NCBI RefSeq assembly: GCF_905163445.1
Contig: NC_053195.1
Location: forward strand, 9,786,501 to 9,850,500
Direction of reading: 5' to 3'
Origin: Pararge aegeria
Lineage: Eukaryota; Arthropoda; Insecta; Lepidoptera; Nymphalidae
Length of the DNA: 64,000 bases
The first letter of the stretch is position 1. The number at the start of each line of letters is the position of its first letter. The position numbers and the translations under genes are program-made. The notes beneath the pieces are model-generated. The model saw nothing but the letters and a program-made list of their open reading frames with translations, was not told the DNA's origin and did no database searches. Below are positions 56,701 through 64,000 of this stretch, one piece after another.

Positions 56701-59700
56701 CTCGGCCCTAGATCTCCCTCCACTGTCGTGTGGACAAACATGAGGAGATTCCGCCGATCTCTTAACCACACTGACCCAAGTTCCAATAACCCGTCTGAAT
56801 GGCTTAACTTTTTTACAGACAAGCTCGCTCCGCCTTATGTCCCTCATATGGACGATTTCCCCATTTATACACCTGTGTCCACTGCAGATGAAATGGATGC
56901 CCCATTTTCTTTTTCAGAGCTTGAAATTGCTCTAACTGGCCTTAAAGACTCGGCCCCTGGGGAAGATGGTGTACCTTATTCTTTTTTGGCAAAACTAAAA
57001 GATAAATCAAAACTATATTTTCTCAACTTAATTAATAGCTTTTTCGAGAGTGGAATAGTTCCAAATTCCTGGAAAACACAACTAGTGATTCCACTACTCA
57101 AACCTGGCAAAAATCCATCTGAACCAAACTCATACAGACCTATTGCACTTTCATCCACTTTGGCAAAAGTTAGCGAGATACTCCTCAAAAATCGACTAGA
57201 GTGGGTAATGGAAAGTAGGGGAGTACTTTCTCCTTCTCAGTTTGGGTTCCGTAAAGGATTTAGCACTGCAGACAGTCTCAGCATACTCACCACGGACATT
57301 CGAACTGCCTTTGGTAGGGGAGAGTACCTTGTGGGTATTTTCCTAGATATTGCCTCTGCATATGACAATGTACTTCTTCCGTTACTCAGGCAAAAATTGC
57401 ATCAGCTGAGTGTACCGCCAAGGATAACACATTTCATATGTAACCTGCTCTGTGGCAGGTCAGTTGTGGTTAAACAACAGTCATCCTATCTTCCCCCCAG
57501 ACTAGTCTGGAAAGGACTTCCCCAAGGCTCAGTACTCAGTCCTCTGCTTTACAGCATATACACTCATGACCTAGAATTGTCTGTAAATAACTTTTGTAAC
57601 ATTCTACAGTATGCTGATGATATTGTCCTCTACCACAGCTCGGGCTCAGTAGAGGAAATATCCCAATGTCTAAACTCGGCTTTGTATTACCTAGGACAAT
57701 GGCTGTCTGACCACGGCTTATCTCTATCCGTGGCTAAATGCCAAGCAGTTGTGTTTACAAGAAAAAGATCTCACCCTACATTTAACTTTTGCTATGAGGA
57801 TCAACCCATCAATCTAGTAGACAAAGCAAAATTCCTAGGTATTATACTGGATAGCAGACTGAACGGATTACCGCATACTGAATATGTAATTAAGAAGTGT
57901 GAGAAAGGTATAAATGTTCTGCGGGCAGTGGCTGGAGTTTGGTGGGGGGCCCATGCCTATTCCCTTAAGCTTTTATATAATGCCTTAGTCCGTAGCCATG
58001 TTGATTACTGCTCATATGTTTTAGACCCTCTAAATAAAACTACCTCTGAAATGCTCAACCGAACTCAATACAGATCCCTCAGGATCATTCTGGGGGCAAT
58101 GAAGTCCTCCCCTACTAATGCTCTGCAGGTTGAATGTGTTGATCCTCCTTTGCATCTGCGTAGGCAATATCTCTGTGATCGTTATGTAAGCAAAATGTTA
58201 CAACTGTCCTCCCACCCTTTGTGGTTTAGATTAACTAAATTGTCACAAGTTCTTAGACCACGCAATCCTTCTTCATATCTATTAGATAGCTATCAGAAAT
58301 TTATCAATCTCCCTCATCCATTAGTGACTTCACAAATAAACCCTTTATACTCTACATCCTATAAAGCCCTAGTCTTTGATCCTGCCGTGGTCACAGATCT
58401 TGGGCTAGTTAAAGGAGCCCTTGATACTAATGTAAAGTTTAATAACATAGTTTGTCAAAATTGGCCAAACCACCTCCTTATTTACACTGATGCATCAAAG
58501 TTTTCCCCCGAAAGCTTTGTTGGTGCAGCCTGCTGGGTTCCAAGGTTTAGAATTGCTCTGCAATTTAAGTGTCCTCCAGAGTCTTCGGTATTTACAGGGG
58601 AGGCTGTTGCCTTGCTGGAGGCAATCTTATTTGTCCGATCCCATAACATAAAACAAACTGTTATTTTTACAGACTCTCTTAGCTGTTTATACTCCATTAA
58701 GGAAAACCCATTCCGGAGTAAGTCTAGATTCTCTATTGCTCTAAGGATCAGGGAGGCTCTGTACTCCTGCCATCAAAATGGATTAGCTCTATTATTGGTC
58801 TGGATACCAGGGCACTCTGGCATCACGGGTAATGAAACTGCTGACTTATGTGCTAAATCAGCTGTTCATTTGGGCTCCCTGGAGCATTTCAAAAACAGTT
58901 CTCAGGATCTCAGCGCACTGGCAAAAACATATCTTATCAGATCCTGGAAGTCACTTTGGAATGATTCCAAATCAGTTAAAGGTAAATATTACGCTTCTGT
59001 CCAAACTGATATCCCTCGACGTCCATGGTTCTTCTCTTGTAAATATGCTGATAGGTGGGTTACATCTACAATATGCCGTTTACGCCTTGGCCATGCCTGC
59101 ACACCTGTTCACCTGAATAAGATTAGAATAAGGGATCACTCCATATGTGAATGTGGCTTGGAAGAAGGCACTGTCTCCCATATCCTCTTCTCTTGCCCTA
59201 AACTCCTTCATCCCCTCTATGATGTTCTCCCAGTCCAAGTTCCTCGTCCTCTAAATGTTGAGTGTCTGTTAATGTCTGTGTTTAGCCCATTCTGTAGATT
59301 CCTATGTAAATATGTTAAGTGTAATAATATTAAGTTGTAAATATATATGTAAGAACCTTCCTATCTCCAACAAACTAACATTCTGATTATCTGTTTTTCT
59401 GTTGGAAATTAACTCATAAAGGAGAAGCAAAAAATCTGCTACTTATTTAAATGCGTCAAGATTAATATTTGGTCTTCCTCATATTTCACCGATCATTCTC
59501 AAAAGCGTGTCTCCTCCATACCACGTGACATTGGCGAAGTAAATCGTACCCAATTGGTACAAACGCAAGCCATAAAAAAAAAAAAAAAAATTTAGTATAT
59601 ATATAATAATACTGAATTTTTTGATAAATAAACATATTAAGTTTTGTTTAAAAAAAGATTTGTGTATATATTTTACATTCTTATTTTTGCTAGTGAAAAT

Positions 59701-61028
59701 TAGAAAGATTTGGATTGTTGTATATCATTTCAAAAAATTTCAGGTCTTATAGTTACTAAGAAATTACAATTGCATTAATTTAATACATACTTGCTGCAAA
59801 TCCAACCCAGCGTGCATATGGAATCACATTTCTATCAAAATGACTTGAAGCTAGCAAAATAACTGTAGTTGTTATACAGATGCATCCCATGAAAATGCAT
59901 ATTAAAGCAAGCAGCCATTCAGGTTGTAGGTCCGGAGTGAAGCACACCTGAGGACGGTTGTATAGTGTCATACAAGACCACATCAATCCAAGACGTGTAT
60001 CACCTGTGAGACCAACAAATATCAATTACTAAATGCAGCAGAAAGTCTTTTCGCAGGGCAGAGGTGAATCCAAGCATGCACCTCTAACTTTTCTAAGTTA
60101 ATAACAGTATCAATTGCTTCAATGGTGAAAGAAAACATGAGGAATCTTCTCATTCTGGGAGGAGACCCAGCCCCAGTAATGTACTGGTAATGGGTAATGG
60201 GTTGATATGATGATGATGAAATAAAAATTATCCAATGTTAATAACAAGTTTGCTTGAAAAGCAGTTAGATCCACTTTCATTCATCACAAGATTGAAATAT
60301 GATTGTTGAATTGTATGGTGTTCATATTTGAAAAGAGCATTTTTTGAGTTTTGCATTGGCTTTTAGTAGAATATGTAATACTAGCTAGCTACTGCACACA
60401 TTCTACGTCTAAGTTTATTATAATTTTTTTACAAATCCCATGGGAACCGGTTCTTTTCCTGGTAAAAAAATTACCTTTGTTACCTTTGTCCTTTCAACTC
60501 TATACCAAAAATTAAATTGATTGATTGCTTAGTTAGGGTGTATAGGGAGGAAAAACAAACAAAAACACTCTTGCTAATTTATAATATCAGTTGAAATGTG
60601 CACTAGTGGCACAGTAACTACAAACTGACAGACTGGTAGGCTTGCTAGAACTTTAAAAAATTCTGAATTCTCTCTGAAAATGAATTTTGAATTGTATAAA
60701 GAACATTGCAACTCTCTTAAGAAAGTACTTTATACAATTATGTGGAAAACTGACTACTGTGGATTCTTCTTCATTTTAGATGTGTAAGTAATGTTTAATT
60801 GTTAATTTTGTGGGATGGAATGCTTTTAAAAAAATCTCTAATGCTCACATGACATGAAGCTAAATAGTAATTTCATGTCCTTGCAAAACCTACAATTATT
60901 TATTATTGAACCTTGTTACTCTTACCTCCAACATCTGTAATTATCCAGTCTGGCATTGCAAGGCTTACAATTGCGAAAACATCTGCAGCCATGAAAAGTG
61001 TTCCAGAGATCACTGTCAGTTTATCCAT
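53721..61028 (-). CDS. Mosmo: Modulator of smoothened protein (MOSMO), four-pass membrane protein
   Basis: In vertebrates MOSMO attenuates Hedgehog signalling by lowering surface Smoothened. Three exons: 61028-60926, 60003-59791 and 53908-53721, giving 167 residues, the same length I recall for human MOSMO. The start MDKLTVISGTLFMAADVFAI and the end GGQPYQLPNSHQVGISYILF ... LFAGKVCLP are nearly family-identical. Four hydrophobic segments are visible (exon 1; WLLALICIFMGCICITTTVI; VVFCLAAVIFPMGF; ISYILFVLSLWITVI). Junction phases agree. The 5.9-kb second intron consists mostly of an antisense LINE (54021-59588). A claudin/PMP22-type fold is a looser alternative description. Confidence 0.95.
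54235..55680 (+). CDS. LINE ORF1, gag-like RNA-binding protein
   Basis: 481 residues, uninterrupted. The N-terminal third is acidic and polar (MELDTPPEPPDPDGS). A central RRM-like gag region follows. Then come zinc knuckles: CLNCCRFGHIKAQC (CX2CX4HX4C), CYRCAQPHTGESC and a C-x2-C...H...C unit (CIYCSGSHFASDKEC). A proline/serine-rich C-terminus closes it. ORF1 of I elements packages element RNA. Its stop overlaps the ORF2 start by 35 bp in another frame, typical of reinitiating LINE ORFs. The ATG at 54235 is chosen over the in-frame GTG upstream. Confidence 0.88.
   Translation: MELDTPPEPPDPDGSRIFTNEDAPRASSQTSRKRPVDTEKSASVTFKKKTVKESSQSVPSIQTVFTHPSFAEGPESYDKDDKGPFIVHVSREISDPSAGTSIRALKFGQFMHKNKFTNIVSDGVKNVGRNKISVEFSSAQAANTFIISPILPLTKYQAKIPTYNITRMGLVRGVPVDWSMEEFVESLELPAGCGAVLKARRLNRKSSNEGTIEWLPTQSVVVTFRGQMLPSKIFSFYTSLPVEPYKYPTIQCLNCCRFGHIKAQCRSKPRCYRCAQPHTGESCDVIKEKATCIYCSGSHFASDKECPEFTRQQNIKLAMSQDSVSYMEASLRFPPVHKSYAEIARELFPTPIYFPLPSNPPHHPSNSPQPNSFNSPRRSYREKIIRPARTRAPLAKGYDKYAHRSFTNSPSSSLPNGCALGSSLPDSPPSQSKMLEVLSEFLLSIVAPCSEIPLPPNVAHNLSQLFNILNNGPNNLTTMEQ
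55646..59340 (+). pseudogene. LINE ORF2 (endonuclease, reverse transcriptase, RNase H) broken by one frameshift
   Basis: The first frame (55646-56656) holds the AP-type endonuclease: LLQWNSKSI, AICETWL, VVIMGDFNAHHTSWG and GSDHFPIIL. At about 56653 the frame changes by what looks like a single-base loss beside an A-rich run. The second frame (to 59340) holds the reverse transcriptase (SYRPIALSS, LPQGSVLSPLLYSIYTHDL, YADD at 57610-57621). RNase H follows (YTDASK at 58483, TGEAVALLEA, FTDSLSC, GHSGITGNETADL: D-E-D-D all present). A terminal C-x1-C...H-x4-C motif (CECG...SHILFSC) closes it. Apart from the shift it looks intact. Confidence 0.9.
60105..60225 (-). repeat. GCAGGTTTCC-family repeat, minus strand, in MOSMO intron 1
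   Basis: The reverse complement contains CATATCAACCCATTACCCAT, GGGTCTCCTCCCAGAATGAG and CATGTTTTCTTTCACCATTG. Both ends are recognisable, but the middle of the usual repeat is missing. Confidence 0.55.
60375..60500 (+). repeat. Decayed TAGCTG-type interspersed repeat in MOSMO intron 1
   Basis: ACTAGCTAGCTACTGCACAC, then AAATCCCATGGGAACCGGTT and CTTTTCCTGGTAAAAAA, resembles the lepidopteran repeat that begins CTAGCTGTTGCCCGCG (compare 52510-52672). Strongly diverged. Confidence 0.4.
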
Positions 61029-61437
61029 TTTGATAAACCACAATTATTTTTCCAAACGCGGTGTCAGAAATTTTCAGTATATTTGTTTACATATTATTTT
61101 TAACAATGTTGTGTCCATTTGACAAATTAGTAAATAATCTATTGAAACTGTAAGGTATAAAAAAAACACGGATGTTATCTATTTTTGCTGTTGATTTTAA
61201 TTTCAGAATGTAAGAAAAAGTGAAGTCTTTAATACCTGTGTTCTATCGTGTATTTTACATATTTATATTTGCAATTTACTTTGCCGAATGACATTTGCAT
61301 TAATGACAACTGTGATTGACGTTTGACAATCAAATTTGACAATTCTATCTCTGTGTTGTCCGTGTAGAAATCGACCTCGGAACAACTATTCAGTGTTCTG
61401 AGTATTTTCGCTTATGTTTGCAAGGCATTAGCTCGGC
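61029..61437. promoter_or_regulatory. MOSMO upstream region with TGACA cluster
   Basis: TGACA occurs five times between 61119 and 61340 (e.g. AATGACATTTGC, GTTTGACAATCAAATTTGAC). The same pentamer, reverse-complemented, is clustered in the VPS8/LENG8 promoter interval. The location just upstream of the MOSMO start codon suggests a promoter or 5' UTR role. This is inference. Confidence 0.4.
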
Positions 61438-61679
61438 CGGCTAGCATATTTATTTATTTTTATTTTATTTGAAATCTTTTTGAATACCACGACACAACTA
61501 GGAAAATAAAGGATGAATAGAGAGAACTGAAGTAGAATACAAAAGGCGGCCGTATCGTCTAGAAGCGATCTCTGCCATGCAACCTTAGGATTGGGACAAC
61601 AAGAGCGAGAACAAATAGGTGGTGTAAATTTTTTATAAACCCACATTCAAATAACAAAAATAACACAAATAAAAAAATA

Positions 61680-62815
61680 TATAGGTAAGATTAGCTAAAT
61701 TAATAAATAGATGGAATAAAAAACCAGTCGTCTTACTGCGCAAGATAATAAGATTTAACTAAGTTTTAAACAAACAATCGATAAAGTGCTATCCATAACA
61801 AGCGACTTTGCCTGTCGTTCGTAGGGAGAGCATTCCACAATCCGATAGCTTGCACTGTGAAGGAAAGCTTATAAAACTCAGAAAGCTTATAACATGCTCA
61901 GCGTCAGCATACGACATGATCTTAAGTCAGATGGCGTCCCTAAAAAGTTGAACTTTTCCTTCAAGTAAGGAGGTGTTTTGGAATTAAATAACACACAGTA
62001 CAGAAGCGAAAGTACATGCAGATCCCGGCGACGGCGAATAGGGAGCCACTCGAGCTTTTGACGAAATTCAGATACGTTGTTATACTTGGGCAAGCCAAAT
62101 ATGAACCGAATAGCAAGATTTTGGAGACAAGTTTGTTCAGATTCAGATAGCTTGCGTCCGCATAATCTAGAATAGAGGGGATAGAATGTGCCAACATAGC
62201 TTTGGTAGGAATCGGAAGAACAGATCTTAGGCGTCGTAGTGAGCTCATCGTTGCAAACATTCTCCTACTTAGCACATGAGTGGACCATGATAAATCTTGA
62301 TCCCTACCGTACTATGCCAAGGTCTTTAACGGAGGCACAAAAGGGTATAGCAACATCGTTATAAAGAATGGAGCGTTGGTTTCGCTAATCAACTTTTGAA
62401 ATTGTTCCAGGGCTGCCCATTATGATTTTGACTTCGCAGGATTAACCTTCAAGCCTTCAGTACATATTGCTTGCTCCAATTATAAATAACGCTTAGGTCC
62501 TTATTTATAGCAGACACCGTAGAATCAAGATTTTCAGTGGTTGAATGGTGATATAATTTGGATATCATCTGCATACATGTGGTTGAGAGAAGATATATTT
62601 TGAGTGATCGAATTAATGACTATAGCAAAGAGAAAGGGAGATAACACGCCACCCTAAGGTACCCCAGCCGTAAAATCACATCAAGAAGACAAAGACTCTT
62701 CAGACCGAATGCGCTGTCGAAGACCATTGAGGTAACTCCGAAACCAGTCTATCACCGATTGAGATAATAAGCGCAGTAGACTAAGCAAGATATCATAGTC
62801 AACATTATTAAAGCG
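61680..62815 (-). mobile_element. Decayed CR1/Jockey-like LINE reverse-transcriptase fragment
   Basis: Minus-strand frames hold successive reverse-transcriptase pieces. These are CDFTAGVP, then a stop where Q is expected, then GGVLSP (near 62650-62690). Next are YADD in HMYADDIQIISPF (about 62565-62590), MFATMSSLRRLRSVLPIPTK, SILDYADASYLNLN, EWLPIRRRRDLHVLSLLYCV and SFTVQAIGLWNALP. Frames shift several times, so it is dead. Endonuclease and 5' parts are missing. Confidence 0.82.
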
Positions 62816-62860
62816 TAGGCAGGAGACAAAAATTTTATCCCCTGATTATACCACTCACAA
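62816..62860 (+). repeat. Scrap matching the distal part of the VPS8 minisatellite unit
   Basis: GTAGGCAGGAGACAAAAATT followed by TTATCCCCTGATTATA matches the sequence at 40096-40132. It joins directly to the end of the LINE remnant at 62815, so it may be a separate small element. Confidence 0.5.
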
Positions 62861-62984
62861 GGTATAGGTACAATTTTTTGTCAACCCGCCAAAGATAGGC
62901 AACAGGGATTACGAGAAGTTTACATCCATTTGTGAATGAAGTACCTAAGTTTATTATTTGGATTTAAGCAGTTAAATATAACTT

Positions 62985-63125
62985 GCTTAAACGTTGAAGG
63001 AAAACATACTGAGGAAACTTGCATGCCTAAGAGTTTCCAGGGCTTGTGTAATCTTCCAATTCGCAGGACTGGAAGAAGAAGGTGGACTATCTTGCCCCGT
63101 AGGGGACGGGTAATGGGTTGATGAT
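62985..63125 (-). repeat. GCAGGTTTCC-family repeat, minus strand, partial
   Basis: GAAGGAAAACATACTGAGGA, AACTTGCATGCCTAAGAG and, at the right, GGGACGGGTAATGGGTTGAT match the reverse complement of the family. Short ORFs here are repeat-derived. Confidence 0.6.
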
Positions 63126-63772
63126 AAATATTTGGATATTATTTTCACCCGTGCGCGAAGAGTGGATAAAACTGTGAAGGGTAAGTACATTTTATCCTTT
63201 CATGCTAGCCGTGCAGAAGCCTATTACAGTAACGTCTTACCGTAGACTTTAGATAGGGAGGTAGTCTATTTTTTATCTTAATAACCATCGTATGCAGCTT
63301 AATAAATAAAGATACAAAGCTGAACACAGCACTTCCTCTCATAGGAGAGGAGAGAGGAATTAGAGCCTTGACCTTGCTCGATGGCCTTATTTCAATTTAT
63401 TTTGTAGTCTAGGGGTTCTTAAATTGGGATTATACACCGGTACAAAAAATTCCAATATATTGCTTTAGAGATTTTCTTTATTGAATCTTGCCTTTTTAAT
63501 TATACATAACATATATATACTTTAGTATATTTTTATAATCAAAAACCGTTAGTGTAGCCATTTTCGTCATATAGATTTCCCTTTAATTCTCAATTTTGAG
63601 CTTAAATATAAGATAAACTGTAAAAAAGTTACTTTACATTAAAAAAAAAACTTTTTAACCTAACATTGTCAGTTATAAGGTAATATTTTTTTTGTATTTT
63701 TCATTTCAATTGCTTTAATAATATCATTACAGTAGTCCGTTCAAAGTCGCAAGGTTTTAACTTTATTGTCAG
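63126..63772. other. AT-rich intergenic sequence before the last exon
   Basis: No gene or clear repeat. It includes the presumed 3' UTR of the minus-strand gene at the right edge; AATAAA on the minus strand is at 63767-63762, only about 6 nt past the stop. Confidence 0.5.
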
Positions 63773-63878
63773 TTACGCTGTAGGAGCCGAAGAATTTGTA
63801 GTGTTAGATGTCCCGGTTGACGCATTGTCATCCGGCTCATTGATTTGAAGCCAGGGCATACGTCGCTGAAGTTCTTGT
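63773..63878 (-). CDS. Terminal coding exon of an unidentified gene (partial)
   Basis: A minus-strand acceptor (TTTTTAG|ACAAG) opens a frame reading QELQRRMPWLQINEPDDNAS, then a Thr/Ser/Asn-rich tail ending SSAPTA and a TAA stop at 63775-63773. The first base completes a split codon from an upstream exon outside the window. AATAAA follows almost at once. A clean acceptor, a charged conserved-looking start and a polyadenylation signal support a real last exon. I do not recognise the protein. Confidence 0.5.
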
Positions 63879-64000
63879 CTAAAAATAAACATAAGTTATT
63901 GTAATATTATTTGTAATGGTCATAGGTTAGGTAGGTCATTAAGAACAATGCAATGCTTTAAATACCCTATTGGTCAGACATTAATGCGATGATGACACCT

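Larger units (their letters stand above)
54021..59588 (+). mobile_element. Nearly complete I-superfamily LINE inserted antisense in MOSMO intron 2
   Basis: About 5.57 kb with two ORFs, a 3' UTR and an A-run of about 17 (ending near 59590). A 13-bp direct repeat AATTTAGTATATA flanks it (54008-54020 and 59589-59601), the target-site duplication expected of target-primed reverse transcription. ORF1 has CCHC knuckles. ORF2 has an AP-type endonuclease, a reverse transcriptase and an RNase H. A two-ORF layout with RNase H points to the I group rather than Jockey or R1; the exact clade is not settled. Only one coding lesion is evident (frameshift in ORF2), so the insertion is young. Confidence 0.92.

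Noticed and set aside
58482..58697. Minus-strand ORF within the LINE
   Set aside because: It is the antisense of the RNase H domain.
61428..61646. Minus-strand 72-codon ORF next to the LINE remnant
   Set aside because: No recognised domain, no splice context, and it joins the decayed LINE region; most likely chance.
1..64000. CRISPR arrays, operons, Shine-Dalgarno sites, bacterial or phage defence systems
   Set aside because: The window is eukaryotic: spliced genes, AATAAA signals and insect retrotransposons. No regularly spaced repeats with unique spacers occur; the one tandem array (39651-40135) is a minisatellite.

Overview
This is an insect nuclear segment, almost certainly lepidopteran (moth or butterfly; a nymphalid is possible, but that is an impression). 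The signs are AT-rich DNA, GT-AG introns, AATAAA signals, no operons, and dispersed repeats I know from Lepidoptera: tRNA-derived SINEs, a repeat containing CATGCAGGTTTCCTCACGA, and LINE tails containing AAGCACTTTTGAAACGTCAA. The protein-coding genes below were rebuilt by joining exons at splice sites whose phases agree exactly. Start codons were moved to the first real ATG where an open frame began at GTG, TTG or CTG.

Layout, left to right. (1) 1-2463, minus: the 5' six exons of an NMDA-type glutamate receptor subunit 2 gene. (2) 2464-14427: a repeat-filled gap with no gene recognised, holding LINE tails, an R1-clade LINE remnant and a GC-rich island near 8 kb. (3) 14428-15813, minus: single-exon YTHDC1 (nuclear m6A reader). 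(4) 16136-16324, minus: a possible very small gene. (5) 16572-20320, plus: five-exon GDAP1. (6) 20321-24980: AT-rich gap. (7) 24981-26057, minus: single-exon FITM2. (8) 27490-33192, plus: a six-exon protein with two chromodomains and no visible chromoshadow domain. (9) 33193-37043: gap. (10) 37044-47517, minus: nine-exon VPS8 (CORVET tether), with introns packed with repeats. (11) 48124-51565, plus: five-exon LENG8/THP3-like SAC3-domain protein, head to head with VPS8. (12) 53721-61028, minus: three-exon MOSMO. Its second intron holds a nearly complete I-superfamily LINE on the opposite strand, with a 13-bp target-site duplication. (13) 63773-63878, minus: the last coding exon of an unidentified gene that runs off the right edge.

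The genes look like unrelated housekeeping or neuronal loci, not a functional cluster. I see no sign of a novel multi-gene system. The most unusual structures are the double-chromodomain gene, apparently built by repeating a linker-exon plus chromodomain-exon module; a minisatellite in VPS8 that multiplies an intron/exon junction with its splice acceptor, next to an exon that uses a GC donor; and the young LINE inside MOSMO.
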